A stretch of DNA of 64,000 bases from a bacterium c-19 (GCA_009917405.1 QZED01000003.1:1-64000); one strand, 5' to 3'; shown: positions 54,913-64,000, counted from the stretch's first letter. A program made the numbers and translations. Notes: generated by a model from the letters alone, not told the origin.

Positions 54913-57900
54913 TTAATTCGGCTTCTTTCTCGCCTTCATTAAAGCAATGCGCAATGCTGCATTAACATCATCTACATCTTTCTTCGTCGCATTCACATCT
55001 TTGTAAATACTGCGTGCATTTTTAACCAAATCATCAAGACCGGTAATTGTAGAAGCTTTATAATCTGAAGCATTGTCCAAAATATTTTGTGCCATCGATA
55101 AATTCGATCCTAACGCATTCTTATTTACTGCTGCTTTCACTTGTAATCCTTGAAGTGCGCTTATTAACAGTGTATAAGCTTCATCAACTTCATCTTGTGT
55201 TGCGTCTTTATTTTCTATCACCGCTGAAGCATTATCCTTTGCCTGTTCAAGCGCCTCTACACTGGTATTTGTAAATTGAGCTGTATTATAATTCGTACAA
55301 ATTTCTAATAGTTGCTCTAAATGCGTTTTCACAACAACATTCACTTCAACTTTACAATTTTCAATTGCTGCAGTTATTTCATCAATACTATTTTGCATCT
55401 GATTTACATCATTTGATCCATCACTGATTAATTTCTCTGCCTTTGTAACTGCATCATTTAATACCTCTAAATTACTGTTATCAATACCTGCAGTGTCTCC
55501 GTTTAATAAGTTATGTGCATCGCTTATTAAGTTCTCTAATTCTTTTTTTACACTCACAACAGCCAGGTTAGCTTTTTCTGCGCTGAGGGAATCAATCATT
55601 GCAGTTGCATTTGCAGCACTTACTTCACTGATACCGCCGGCAATCAGTGCGTTTGCATCAACAAGCAACTGATTCATTGTCGCAAATTCTGTTGCAGTAA
55701 AATCAGAAGCTAGCTTTTCGCATTCATCAATTAATGCTGACAATGTTTGATAAGAAGCTGCAGACACTCTTTCAACCAGCGCATCCAACATATTTGTTAA
55801 AGAAGTAACCATTTGGTCAACTTGATCTTGAGTAGCATCCTCATCAGTTAATACATCTTGAGCATCGCTGACTACTGTCATTAAAGCTTGATATGAAGTT
55901 GCAGTATAGTCATCAGCATCAAGTGCATTCGCATTAGTGATTAATGCAGATAATGAATCTTTATTAATTTCATAAACATAAACGGTGCATGTAGCTTCAA
56001 GTCCGTTTACTGTCGTTGCCGTGATTGTTGCAGTTCCTGCGCTCTTAGCGGTTATAACGCCGTCTGCTACGGCAGCTACATCCTCATCACTGCTTGTCCA
56101 TGATAACGTCTTTGCTTGTGTTGTATTTTCAGGTAATATCGTTGCTGTTAAGGTCGCATTTTTTCCTGCCTTTATCGTTATAACATTTTGATTTAAAGTA
56201 ACTGATGTAATAGGTATTTCTTTTGCATTAACCGTTACAACGCAATTTGCTTGTTTTCCGTTTACACTGGTAGCTGTAATTGTTGCAGTTCCTGCGCTCT
56301 TAGCGGTCACAACACCATCTGCTACAGTAGCTACATCCTCATTGCTGCTTGTCCAAACCAATGTATGTGAATCTGTTGTATCACTTGGATTAATGGTAGC
56401 AGTCAGTGTCTCTGTTTCATCTTCTACCAATGTAAGTGATGTTTTATTCAATGTTACAGAGGTAATCGGCCTAGTAACTACTGCTTGTGTAACAGTAAGT
56501 TTACACTCTGCCTTGCGACCGTTTACCGTCGTAACTGTAATCGTCGCAGTTCCCGGTGCAACCGCAGTTACCTCACCGCTTTGATTGACAGTCGCAACTG
56601 ATGTATTACTTGAAACCCATGTTAAATCCTTTGCATCTGTTGTATCACTTGGATTAATGGTTGCCCTTAAACTTTGATTACTTCCTTCTTCTAAAGTAAT
56701 GGCGGTTTGATTTAATACTACTGATTTAATTTCACTTCTGATTGTCACGGCACATTCAGCTACAATTCCGTTTGAACTGGTTGCGCTGATCACTACGTTT
56801 CCCGGACGCTTTGCACGCACCAAACCTGTAGTGCTTACAGAAGCAATTTCTTCATTGCTGCTTTTCCAAGTAATCGTTGTGTCCATTGTGGTGTCACTTG
56901 GGTTTACAATTACTCTTAGACCTTGTGAAGTTTCCTTATTCATTGTTAATGCCGTTTCACTTAAAACAAGACTTGTAATCGGCACAACAACGTCATCTAC
57001 ATGAACTGTTGCAGTGGCACTGTGACCGTTGGCATTGCGTACTGTGATTGTTGCACTGCCTACTGCATTAGCTGTAACTGTTCCGTCATCAGAAACACTG
57101 ACAATGTCCGGTGCACTGGATGTCCAAGTTAAATTCGCATTATCTAATACTGTATAAGGTGACAAAATGACATTAAATGTACTTTTATTGCCCACTTTCA
57201 ACATCAAGTTATCTTTATCTAAATTAATCCCTGTTGTTATAAACCGATATGCTACACTATTATTTATCGCATAACGATAAGCCTCTGAATTTTCTCCGAT
57301 TAAAACGACAACTTTCGGTGAATTAGAAAACACACGACTTCCTAAATTATTAACAGTATTAGGGATCGTTACACTCTTTAAATTAGGGCAGTCTGCAAAT
57401 GCGGTTGCTTCAATAGAAGTCATACCGTTTGGAAGTACCACTTGTTCTAAATTAGTACTGTATCTAAATAAGCTGGCACTCAACTGCTTTAAATTTTTCG
57501 GAAGTGTAATTGATTTCAGTGCAGTACAATTAGTAAATGTTTCTGCACCGATATATTTAATAGTGTCAGGCAATACAATATCTTTTAAATTAGAACATCC
57601 GCTGAATACGTTGTTTCCTAAAGAAGTCACCGTATCCGGAATAACTATGCTTTCCAGTGATTGGCATCCGCTGAATGTTGCATCGCCGATTTCTGTAATT
57701 TTGTTTGGGATGTTTACATTTTTCAAAGAAGTACACCCTGTAAATGCTCCGTATCCTAATCCGCTCACATTTTCAGGAATCACAATGCTCTCTAAGCTGA
57801 CACATTCTTGAAATGCATTCTGACCGATTCCGATCAGAGAAGACGGAAGAACAATATCAGATAATGACAAGCACCCTGAGAATACTCCCGAACCCAGTGT

Positions 57901-58545
57901 TGTAAATCCTTCCGGAAGCACAACGCTTTCTAAAGATACACACTCAGTAAATGCGTTTCCTTCGATGCTTAACAGACTGGAAGGGAAAGTCACTTTTTTT
58001 AAAGCACGACAGTTACCGAACGCTGTTCCGCCGATTGTTTGTAATCCATCTGGAAGAATTACTTCTTTTAATGAGATACAATCAAAGAAAGCACCATAGC
58101 TTAAGCTTCTGATTCGACTTGGTATCTTTACTTTTTCCAAGCTGTTGCAGCCGGCAAAGGAATATCTTCCGAATGAAGCCACACTTTCCGGAATATTGAT
58201 TTCACGAAGCTGCGTAGATTGTGAAAAGGAATAATCACCGATACTCACCACTCCGTCGGGAATTGTCAGCGTTTCTATGCTTTTACATTCTGCAAATGCT
58301 CCGTAACCGATACGTGTTACTTTGTATCCGTCAATTTCTGACGGTATGATTAAATTTTTCTCACTACCGCCGTAGTTTATAATAGTAATCGTTGAATCAG
58401 AATTCATTTCATATGTGTAGTCTCCGCTTATGGTAGCCGCAACAACAGTTGTTACATAACCACCAAAGAATGTCCCGGAGTAACTTCCGATTGAAATAAC
58501 CATGAGTAACGACAACATTATTTTTGTAATTTTGCTTATTTTCAT
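54913..58545 (-). CDS. BspA-like LRR/BIG2/FIVAR surface protein
   Basis: 1210 residues from the ATG at 58545 (MKISKITKIMLSLLMV), preferred over an upstream in-frame start because AAAGGAGAAA precedes it. Signal peptide about 1-37. Residues about 45-425 are tandem LRR_5 (BspA/Treponema pallidum) repeats of about 23 residues (SIETLTIPDGVVSIGDYSF and similar). Five BIG2 domains of about 83 residues follow (435-855; TATITVTTVNGRKAECKLTV and similar), then four or five FIVAR domains to the end (KARKKPN). No sortase motif or membrane helix at the C-terminus, so it may be released or held non-covalently. An adhesin role is inferred. Confidence 0.85.
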   Translation of the reverse strand: MKISKITKIMLSLLMVISIGSYSGTFFGGYVTTVVAATISGDYTYEMNSDSTITIINYGGSEKNLIIPSEIDGYKVTRIGYGAFAECKSIETLTIPDGVVSIGDYSFSQSTQLREINIPESVASFGRYSFAGCNSLEKVKIPSRIRSLSYGAFFDCISLKEVILPDGLQTIGGTAFGNCRALKKVTFPSSLLSIEGNAFTECVSLESVVLPEGFTTLGSGVFSGCLSLSDIVLPSSLIGIGQNAFQECVSLESIVIPENVSGLGYGAFTGCTSLKNVNIPNKITEIGDATFSGCQSLESIVIPDTVTSLGNNVFSGCSNLKDIVLPDTIKYIGAETFTNCTALKSITLPKNLKQLSASLFRYSTNLEQVVLPNGMTSIEATAFADCPNLKSVTIPNTVNNLGSRVFSNSPKVVVLIGENSEAYRYAINNSVAYRFITTGINLDKDNLMLKVGNKSTFNVILSPYTVLDNANLTWTSSAPDIVSVSDDGTVTANAVGSATITVRNANGHSATATVHVDDVVVPITSLVLSETALTMNKETSQGLRVIVNPSDTTMDTTITWKSSNEEIASVSTTGLVRAKRPGNVVISATSSNGIVAECAVTIRSEIKSVVLNQTAITLEEGSNQSLRATINPSDTTDAKDLTWVSSNTSVATVNQSGEVTAVAPGTATITVTTVNGRKAECKLTVTQAVVTRPITSVTLNKTSLTLVEDETETLTATINPSDTTDSHTLVWTSSNEDVATVADGVVTAKSAGTATITATSVNGKQANCVVTVNAKEIPITSVTLNQNVITIKAGKNATLTATILPENTTQAKTLSWTSSDEDVAAVADGVITAKSAGTATITATTVNGLEATCTVYVYEINKDSLSALITNANALDADDYTATSYQALMTVVSDAQDVLTDEDATQDQVDQMVTSLTNMLDALVERVSAASYQTLSALIDECEKLASDFTATEFATMNQLLVDANALIAGGISEVSAANATAMIDSLSAEKANLAVVSVKKELENLISDAHNLLNGDTAGIDNSNLEVLNDAVTKAEKLISDGSNDVNQMQNSIDEITAAIENCKVEVNVVVKTHLEQLLEICTNYNTAQFTNTSVEALEQAKDNASAVIENKDATQDEVDEAYTLLISALQGLQVKAAVNKNALGSNLSMAQNILDNASDYKASTITGLDDLVKNARSIYKDVNATKKDVDDVNAALRIALMKARKKPN
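55975..57240 (-). repeat. Five tandem BIG2-encoding repeats
   Basis: About 250-bp units inside the BspA-like gene; the two 3'-most share long near-identical stretches (VADGVVTAKSAGTATITATS versus VADGVITAKSAGTATITATT). Expansion or contraction by recombination is likely. Confidence 0.75.
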
Positions 58546-58674
58546 ATTTTTTCTCCTTTCCTCTTTTTTTAAAATCATATACAAACAAGACTTGCTCAAT
58601 TAACACCCCTTTGCACTTGTCTATAAAGGTACACGATTTTGAATATGAGGAATCATCGATAAAAACGATAAAAA

Positions 58675-58706
58675 ACACAAAAAAAAACAGACAATTACTG
58701 CCTGTT
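58675..58706 (-). terminator. Intrinsic terminator in the leader of the BspA-like gene
   Basis: On the minus strand AACAGGCA pairs with TGTCTGTT around GTAAT, followed by ten or more T. It ends about 130 bp before the start codon and far from the end of the upstream gene, which has its own terminator at 59194-59222. It may be an attenuator or end a small RNA. Confidence 0.65.
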
Positions 58707-58767
58707 TCGATATGTCTAAAAAGGTGTACATTAAGATATGTTATATCCTCATTATGCATGAAAATGC

Positions 58768-58781
58768 TGATAACGCTTTCA
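58768..58781 (-). promoter_or_regulatory. Perfect cre site (CcpA)
   Basis: The minus strand reads TGAAAGCGTTATCA, matching TGWAANCGNTNWCA at all positions. It is embedded in a 9-bp inverted repeat (TGCATGAAA 58755-58763, TTTCATGCA 58777-58785). Position between the possible promoter and the gene suggests roadblock repression by CcpA with HPr-Ser-P; hprK is encoded 4 kb away. Confidence 0.7.
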
Positions 58782-58958
58782 TGCACATTAATTATACAAC
58801 TATATGTATTGGGTTTCTTAGCATTTTTTTGTACTTTTTAGTAAATAGTTTGCATTTATTAGTTATCTCATGATTATAAGAAAAATATAGACAAAGTTCA
58901 GTAAGTTATATACATGCATAGTCAAAATATTCCCGGTTGTTTTCTGTAAAACTATAGA

Positions 58959-58989
58959 AATCTTGCACTCCCTGTTTCAATCTTGCACT
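58959..58989. promoter_or_regulatory. Paired 11-bp direct repeats
   Basis: AATCTTGCACT occurs at 58959-58969 and 58979-58989, a 20-bp period, close to the two-turn spacing used by LytTR-type regulators. On the minus strand a TATAAT (plus 58873-58878) lies about 80 bp downstream. The gap 58600-59203 holds this, the cre and terminator, and no supported gene. Confidence 0.4.
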
Positions 58990-59193
58990 TTTATCAAAAG
59001 AATTTACCGATATGGCTAAAGTGAATGAAAATGACGCATTGTCCTATATCATTGCCGCAAAAGGTTTAAAAATAGCCTGTACACCGCTATACAGCCAATG
59101 TAAGCGTTCTAATCAATATCATCAATGTCATAACCGCCCTTAAATAACCCCCTCTCATATTCGTTCTTTAGACATTTAATAGATACGCTGTTG

Positions 59194-59222
59194 AGAAAGA
59201 AAAGGCTGCTTATAAAACAGCC
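59194..59222 (-). terminator. Terminator of the uvrA-hprK-lgt-trxB operon
   Basis: On the minus strand GGCTGTTT and AAGCAGCC form a stem with one wobble, followed by TTTTCTTT. Confidence 0.75.
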
Positions 59223-59230
59223 CGAATTCA

Positions 59231-59683
59231 TTATTCTTTGTCCAGTTGATGCTCAACAACCCAATCGTCGAGCAGCTTTTCATGAATTCCCTGCGCATCG
59301 GGAACAAGGTGTGACGCTTCTTTTCCGGCTTCAATATAGAATACACCAGGAGTAGTAGTAAAGTTACTGATATGACGATTAATAATCGCTAAATTTTCTT
59401 GCTCCGTTGCATTTTCCTTATCCAAAACAACTTCATAGATTACAAGATGATGATCTTTTAAATATTCATTTAACAATATATGAAATTCTTGACAATAGCC
59501 GCAATAAGTCGTTGTCAGCATCACTGTAAAGGTTTTTCCTTGTGTAATCATCGTATCCATTTGCGACAACGTGATTTCCTTGATCTCACCCGGCTCGCTG
59601 CTTCTTTCATAGCCAGATGATTTACACCCCGCCAACAATGCCGCAAATAAGATAGCGACGCATAAATATTTTTTTATTCGCAT
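59231..59683 (-). CDS. Thioredoxin-like lipoprotein
   Basis: 150 residues from the ATG at 59683 (MRIKKYLCVAILFAALLAGC), chosen because AAGAGGTG lies before it; a GTG 9 bp upstream is the alternative. Lipobox LLAGC. The thioredoxin fold has TTTYCGYCQEF (CxxC) and FTTTPGVFYIEAG with the cis-Pro. Extracytoplasmic, membrane-tethered disulfide or reductase role likely. It follows trxB by 12 bp at the end of the operon. Confidence 0.85.
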   Translation of the reverse strand: MRIKKYLCVAILFAALLAGCKSSGYERSSEPGEIKEITLSQMDTMITQGKTFTVMLTTTYCGYCQEFHILLNEYLKDHHLVIYEVVLDKENATEQENLAIINRHISNFTTTPGVFYIEAGKEASHLVPDAQGIHEKLLDDWVVEHQLDKE

Positions 59684-59695
59684 ATGCTTCACCTC

Positions 59696-60619
59696 TTAAA
59701 CACCTTTAATCTGATGAAACGCATGTTGAGCCGCAATAGCACCGTCGCTTGTTGCCGTTACGACTTGACGCAGCTTTTTATGAATGACATCACCGGCACC
59801 GTAGATTCCCTTGCAGGATGTCTCACAGTTTTCATCGACAATCATATAACCGTTTTCATCAAGAATATGAAGTCCTTCTAAAAATGATGTAGCAGGATCT
59901 TGTCCGATATACGGAAATATTCCCCTGCACATGATTGTCATTTCTTCCTTTGTTTCAACATCACTCAAAACAATACCGCTAACCCGCTGACCGTCATCTA
60001 ATATACGCACCGGGCGATGCTTTCGGATCACATGAATTTTTTCATTTTTCAATACACTGTCCTGAATGATCTGATCGGCACGAAAAACATCACGGCGAAT
60101 CACCACATGGACCTTTGATGCGAACTGTGTTAAATAATTCGCTTCTTCTAAAGCTGAATTACCGCCGCCGATCACAACGACCTCTTGATCTTTAAAGAAT
60201 GCGCCGTCACATACCGCACAATAAGATACCCCTCTGCCGATATTTTCCGCTTCTCCTTCAATATTCAACATTCGCTCCTGTGTCCCGGTTGCCACGATGA
60301 CTGCCTTTGCCTGATAGCTGCTGCCATCATCACAAATCACACTTTTCCATTCGCCGTTATTTTCCACACGGATCACATTGCCGTATAAGTATTCACTGCC
60401 GAATGCCGTTGAATGCTCAAACATATCGGATGCCAGCTGTGCGCCGTGTGTTCCTTTAATTCCCGGCCAGTTTGATATTTCTGCCGTTTTGATGAGTTTA
60501 CCACCCGGGGCGCCCATTTCCAGCATCGCCGTTTTCAACCCGGCACGGCTGCCATAAATCGATGCACTCATTCCAGCAGGTCCGGCACCGATAATAATTA
60601 AATCGTATTGTCGCTCCAT
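59696..60619 (-). CDS. trxB: Thioredoxin reductase
   Basis: 307 residues. FAD-binding GAGPAGMSASIYGSRAGL, redox motif CAVCDGAFF, NADPH-binding VVIGGGNSALEEANYLT, and GIYGAGDVIHKKLRQVVTA near the C-terminus. Reduces thioredoxin with NADPH in the cytosol. It overlaps the upstream lgt-HAD gene by 22 bp; AAAGGAGGATC precedes the start. Confidence 0.95.
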   Translation of the reverse strand: MERQYDLIIIGAGPAGMSASIYGSRAGLKTAMLEMGAPGGKLIKTAEISNWPGIKGTHGAQLASDMFEHSTAFGSEYLYGNVIRVENNGEWKSVICDDGSSYQAKAVIVATGTQERMLNIEGEAENIGRGVSYCAVCDGAFFKDQEVVVIGGGNSALEEANYLTQFASKVHVVIRRDVFRADQIIQDSVLKNEKIHVIRKHRPVRILDDGQRVSGIVLSDVETKEEMTIMCRGIFPYIGQDPATSFLEGLHILDENGYMIVDENCETSCKGIYGAGDVIHKKLRQVVTATSDGAIAAQHAFHQIKGV

Positions 60620-62067
60620 TCACGATCCTCCTTTACTATATCGATTATTTCAGCTAAATCATGAATGATCACACAAGGCTTCGACGCTTTCAGCTGAATT
60701 TCTCGCTGCGGATCAAATGCCGCTCCGACAGAGAATGCCGCCATGTTTTTACATGCCAGTACATCGCTTGGGCTGTCGCCGACATAAATCACATCATCAT
60801 GATTATGATACAGTTTCTGACAAGCAAGAAGCAATCCCTGCGGATTAGGCTTCGGCGCTTCAATATCCTCTGCACCGACAATGACATCGACATACGGCTC
60901 TAAGCCGAAAGCTGCTAATCCCATGCGAATCGTCGCACTTACTTTATTGGATACCACACCGACACTGTAATCATGTTCCTTTAAATATTGCAGCGTTTTT
61001 TGCGCATGCGGAAATCCCTTAATATAACGATCATGGTTTTCATGATTAAAAGCTCGATAATAAGCAATAATTTCATCAATCTGTTCTTCTTTAAAATAGC
61101 GTAAGAAGCTGTCCTTCAAAGTCGGTCCTAAAAACGAAGAAAGCTCTTCTTCACTGAGCTGATGCTCAGGCAAATATTTTTGAAAAGTATGTTCAAAGCT
61201 GGCGTAAATCAAATCCTTAGTATCGACCAAGGTACCGTCTAAATCAAACAACACTGCCGGTTTCTGACGTTGAAACGGCCAAATATTTTTAAACATACGA
61301 TCGAATACGCCCATGATTCCAAGTACCCCAATTAAGATGCCGATCAAGGAAATTACCTGTGCCATTTTTAATGAGCCGATCATTAATGCGTCGGTACGCA
61401 TGGACTCAATCCATATACGCACCACACCGTACCAAGCCAAATACGCAAATGCCAAATCACCGCGTTTTCTTCTGCCGTAGCGCTTATAAACAAAGCGGAT
61501 CAATACCCACCCCAGCAAATTCAATATACTTTCATATAAGAAAGTCGGTTCGCGATAAGCATTGGATATCAACATCTGATCTTTGATAAATCCGGGGAAA
61601 TGATCGAAATAAGCTTCTGATACCACACGACCGTAAGCTTCTTGATTGATAAAGTTGCCCCATCTTCCGATTGCCTGTGCAATTAAAATATTAGGAAAAA
61701 TCGCATCCATCACTCTTAGACCGTCAATAGCTTTTTTGCGGAAATACCATAAGCCAAACAAGATCGCCGCAATCAAACCGCCGTGTATCGCCAAGCCGCC
61801 TTCCCAAATATAAAGAATGCGGATCGGATCGGATGCATACAGTTCCCATTCAAACAGCACATAATACAGTCTCGCACCGATAATGCCAATCGGCAACATC
61901 CAAATAAAGAAATCTTCAAACATAGCAGTTTCATAACCCCATTTTTTTAGGGTGCGAATACTGAGATAATACGCAAGCAAGGCGCCTGTTAAAATAAACA
62001 GCGCATACCAAGTGATCGTAACGGATCCCAGTGAAACCACTGTTTTTATATCCGGAAAAAATTCCAT
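60598..62067 (-). CDS. Lgt-HAD fusion: prolipoprotein diacylglyceryl transferase plus PpaX/Gph-like phosphatase
   Basis: 489 residues. Residues 1-265 are Lgt with about seven membrane helices (IGARLYYVLFEW, GGLAIHGGLIAAI, the signature GRWGNFINQEAYG, PTFLYESILNLLGW). Residues about 268-480 are a HAD hydrolase (AVLFDLDGTLVDTKDLI, GVVSNKVSATI, GAEDIEAPKPNPQGLL, IYVGDSPSDVLACKNM). In Bacillus the order is hprK-lgt-ppaX, so the HAD half probably descends from ppaX, which hydrolyses the PPi released by HPr-Ser-P dephosphorylation. The frame is open throughout; an intact fusion. Confidence 0.92.
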   Translation of the reverse strand: MEFFPDIKTVVSLGSVTITWYALFILTGALLAYYLSIRTLKKWGYETAMFEDFFIWMLPIGIIGARLYYVLFEWELYASDPIRILYIWEGGLAIHGGLIAAILFGLWYFRKKAIDGLRVMDAIFPNILIAQAIGRWGNFINQEAYGRVVSEAYFDHFPGFIKDQMLISNAYREPTFLYESILNLLGWVLIRFVYKRYGRRKRGDLAFAYLAWYGVVRIWIESMRTDALMIGSLKMAQVISLIGILIGVLGIMGVFDRMFKNIWPFQRQKPAVLFDLDGTLVDTKDLIYASFEHTFQKYLPEHQLSEEELSSFLGPTLKDSFLRYFKEEQIDEIIAYYRAFNHENHDRYIKGFPHAQKTLQYLKEHDYSVGVVSNKVSATIRMGLAAFGLEPYVDVIVGAEDIEAPKPNPQGLLLACQKLYHNHDDVIYVGDSPSDVLACKNMAAFSVGAAFDPQREIQLKASKPCVIIHDLAEIIDIVKEDREWSDNTI

Positions 62068-62082
62068 GATTCTGCCTCCCTT

Positions 62083-63024
62083 TTACTGTTCTTTATTCTG
62101 TTCAATATAATCCAGTACTCTTTGTTCAAATTCTTTCGCACTGTCCATACCCATTTCACCTAAAATATAGTTTGTAACTGCCGATTCGATAATGACCGCC
62201 ATGGAACGACCTTCTCTTACCGGTATTACTATTTTAGGAATATCAACGCCCAAAATACTGTCGTATTTTTTCTCTTCGATGCCGACTCGATCATAATCGG
62301 CATGCGCTTGAAATTTTTCTAAACAGATTTCCAAGGAAACCTCCGCTTTCGGAATGACCGAGGTAATTCCGAACATTCGTTGAACATTAATGATACCGAT
62401 ACCTCTCAGTTCCAACATTCCGCGCAAAAGATCCGGTGCCTTACCGACAATTTTATTATGAATACGGAAACAATCTACACGATCATCTGCCACCAATAAA
62501 TGTCCTCGTTTGATCAGCTCTAAAGCAATTTCCGATTTTCCCATACCGCTGTCACCGCGAATCAGCACACCCTTGCCGTAAATACTGATCAATCCGCCGT
62601 GAAGGCAGTCACCGGTCGCTAACTCTTCATCCAAAAATGCCACAATATCGACAATCAATCGTGATGTCGGTGAGTTTGCAACTAAGATCGGAAAGTGTTT
62701 GCGTTTAGCGATGCGCTTTAAAAGCAACGGACATTCATGATTTTTTGAAATAATGATCGCTGGCGTTTTATCATCGGTTATAAAGTTAAACGACTTGCGC
62801 TGTTTCTTTTCACTCATCGTTTGAATATATGCAATTTCCTTATCACCAAGAATTACCAAACGGCGTGCTTGAGAATGATCAAAATAGCCTGCCAACTCTA
62901 AGCCGGGACGATTGGTATCGGCGATCTGAATCATACGATTTAAGCTTTCTTCATTTCCGCAGATTTGTTCAAAGCCAAAATAGTTTTTTAAACGGCGTAC
63001 CGTTATCGCTTTTTGTTCTTCCAT
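62083..63024 (-). CDS. hprK: HPr kinase/phosphorylase
   Basis: 313 residues. P-loop RGDSGMGKSEIALELIKRGH, signature LELRGIGIINVQRMFG and the late IVIPVREGRSMAVIIESAV. Phosphorylates and dephosphorylates HPr at Ser46, setting carbon catabolite control through CcpA. GAGGATAAGG precedes the start. It begins 3 bp after uvrA and is followed 15 bp on by the lgt fusion. Confidence 0.96.
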   Translation of the reverse strand: MEEQKAITVRRLKNYFGFEQICGNEESLNRMIQIADTNRPGLELAGYFDHSQARRLVILGDKEIAYIQTMSEKKQRKSFNFITDDKTPAIIISKNHECPLLLKRIAKRKHFPILVANSPTSRLIVDIVAFLDEELATGDCLHGGLISIYGKGVLIRGDSGMGKSEIALELIKRGHLLVADDRVDCFRIHNKIVGKAPDLLRGMLELRGIGIINVQRMFGITSVIPKAEVSLEICLEKFQAHADYDRVGIEEKKYDSILGVDIPKIVIPVREGRSMAVIIESAVTNYILGEMGMDSAKEFEQRVLDYIEQNKEQ

Positions 63025-63027
63025 ACC

Positions 63028-64000
63028 TTATCCTCTTTCTATCAGCTTTTTCAAGTATTGTCCCGTATAGCTTTCGCTTACCTCACAGATTTGCTCAGGC
63101 GTTCCGACTGCCATGATATTACCGCCTTCATCGCCGCCTTCCGGTCCTAAATCAATAATATAATCGGCGCATTTGATGATATCCAAGTTGTGCTCGATAA
63201 CAAGTACCGTATCACCATTGTCAACGATACACTGCAATACTTCCAGCAATTTTTTAACATCATGCGTATGTAAACCGGTTGTCGGCTCATCTAAGACAAA
63301 CAGCGTTTTGCCGGTTGCCTTGCGCTGGAGCTCACTTGCCAGCTTAACTCGTTGTGCCTCTCCGCCGGAAAGCGTGGTTGCGCTTTGTCCCAGCTTGATA
63401 TAGCCTAAGCCGACATCTTTTAAGGTTTCCAGCTTATGACGGATTTTTGCGACATTCGCAAAGAAATCAATTGCCTCTTCTACGCTCATATCCAGTATGT
63501 CAAAGATATTTTTACCTTTATAAGTAACCTGTAGCGTTTCTTCATTATAACGCTTGCCGCCGCATTCTTCACACGGCACATAAACATCCGGTAAGAAGTG
63601 CATGGAAATTTTAAGAATACCGTCACCTTGGCACGCTTCACAGCGACCGCCCTTGACATTAAATGAAAAACGTCCTTTTTCATAACCGCGCATTTTCGCT
63701 TCAGGTGTTTGGGCAAATAAATCACGAATATCATCGAATACACCGGTATAGGTTGCCGGATTGGACCGCGGAGTGCGCCCGATCGGATCCTGTGAAATAT
63801 CAATAATCTTATCAATATGATCCAAACCTTTGATTTTCTTATGCTTACCAGCTTTGATTTTGGTACGTCCCAGTTCGTGCATAATGCCCTTTGATAATAC
63901 TTCATTCACAAGTGTTGATTTTCCGCTTCCCGAGACTCCGGTAACAACAATCAGCTTGCCTAACGGAAACTTCACATTAATATGTTTTAAATTATTTTCA
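63028..64000 (-). CDS. uvrA: UvrA excinuclease subunit, C-terminal part (cut by window edge)
   Basis: The frame runs off the right edge ([18 protein letters not shown] is still UvrA), so about the last 323 residues are seen. Second ABC module: [17 protein letters not shown] (Walker A), zinc finger [16 protein letters not shown]...[26 protein letters not shown] signature and [15 protein letters not shown] (Walker B). DNA damage recognition in nucleotide excision repair. First visible gene of the operon. Confidence 0.95.
   Translation of the reverse strand, partial: ENNLKHINVKFPLGKLIVVTGVSGSGKSTLVNEVLSKGIMHELGRTKIKAGKHKKIKGLDHIDKIIDISQDPIGRTPRSNPATYTGVFDDIRDLFAQTPEAKMRGYEKGRFSFNVKGGRCEACQGDGILKISMHFLPDVYVPCEECGGKRYNEETLQVTYKGKNIFDILDMSVEEAIDFFANVAKIRHKLETLKDVGLGYIKLGQSATTLSGGEAQRVKLASELQRKATGKTLFVLDEPTTGLHTHDVKKLLEVLQCIVDNGDTVLVIEHNLDIIKCADYIIDLGPEGGDEGGNIMAVGTPEQICEVSESYTGQYLKKLIERG

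Noticed and set aside
55975-57240. Possible CRISPR or satellite repeat
   Set aside because: The repeats are codon-phased BIG2 domains of about 250 bp, not short repeats with spacers.
59012-59143. 43-residue plus-strand frame beginning MAKVNENDALSYIIAAKG
   Set aside because: Coding-like start but no ribosome-binding site, no recognisable family, and it faces the operon terminator. Could be a relic; not enough to call.

Overview
The window looks like chromosome of a low-to-moderate GC Firmicute, most likely a gut Erysipelotrichia-type commensal. The signs are T-box control of histidine genes, an HprK/CcpA regulatory style (hprK plus a perfect cre site), intrinsic terminators throughout, a CadC-like metal sensor, BspA-type leucine-rich surface protein and a giant FIVAR/CBM32 glycosidase of the kind used on host glycans. 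This taxonomic guess is inference; no rRNA is present. No tRNA, CRISPR array or intact insertion sequence was recognised.

Layout. 0.1-6.6 kb: a U32 peptidase-family (RlhA-like) protein, a CopZ-like metallochaperone, a GNAT acetyltransferase and a membrane-anchored glucosaminidase. 6.8-15.3 kb: a complete-looking histidine operon (hisZ-G-D-C-B-H-GNAT-A-FI-E) under a His-specific T-box, with an unusual HisF-HisI fusion and no histidinol-phosphatase gene. 15.4-19.6 kb: an orphan BceRS-like two-component system, a DUF1307-type lipoprotein, a DUF815 ATPase and a small protein resembling the RhuM N-terminal domain.

19.8-26.9 kb is an accessory island at the 3' end of rlmD (23S rRNA m5U methyltransferase). 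Three separate short copies of the RlmD C-terminal coding tail lie at 19852-19893, 21252-21287 and 21627-21662. Each is just downstream of a RhuM-type gene or relic, as if several mobile elements had stacked at the rlmD end. The intact cargo is a 1247-residue protein with a restriction-like nuclease domain, a STAND-type NTPase and a long helical region, followed 43 bp later by an intact RhuM gene: the best candidate here for an undescribed (probably anti-phage) system. Two RhuM-Fic genes and a C-terminal RlmD extension are decayed.

26.8-47.1 kb is mostly housekeeping: rlmD, a YihY membrane protein, pyrophosphatase-like protein, a CadC/CadA-type metal efflux pair with a clear operator, glycerate kinase, alanine symporter, monofunctional peptidoglycan glycosyltransferase, hflX, an NlpC/P60-type secreted protein, nnr, coaBC, coaX, an HD hydrolase, a cytosolic leucine-rich repeat protein, a lactonase-like propeller and ogt. 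47.3-58.5 kb holds two giant surface proteins (GH31 enzyme; BspA-like LRR/BIG2/FIVAR protein). The long leader of the second carries a perfect cre site, an intrinsic terminator and paired 11-bp direct repeats. 59.2-64.0 kb is the operon uvrA-hprK-lgt/HAD fusion-trxB-thioredoxin-like lipoprotein, with uvrA cut by the right edge.
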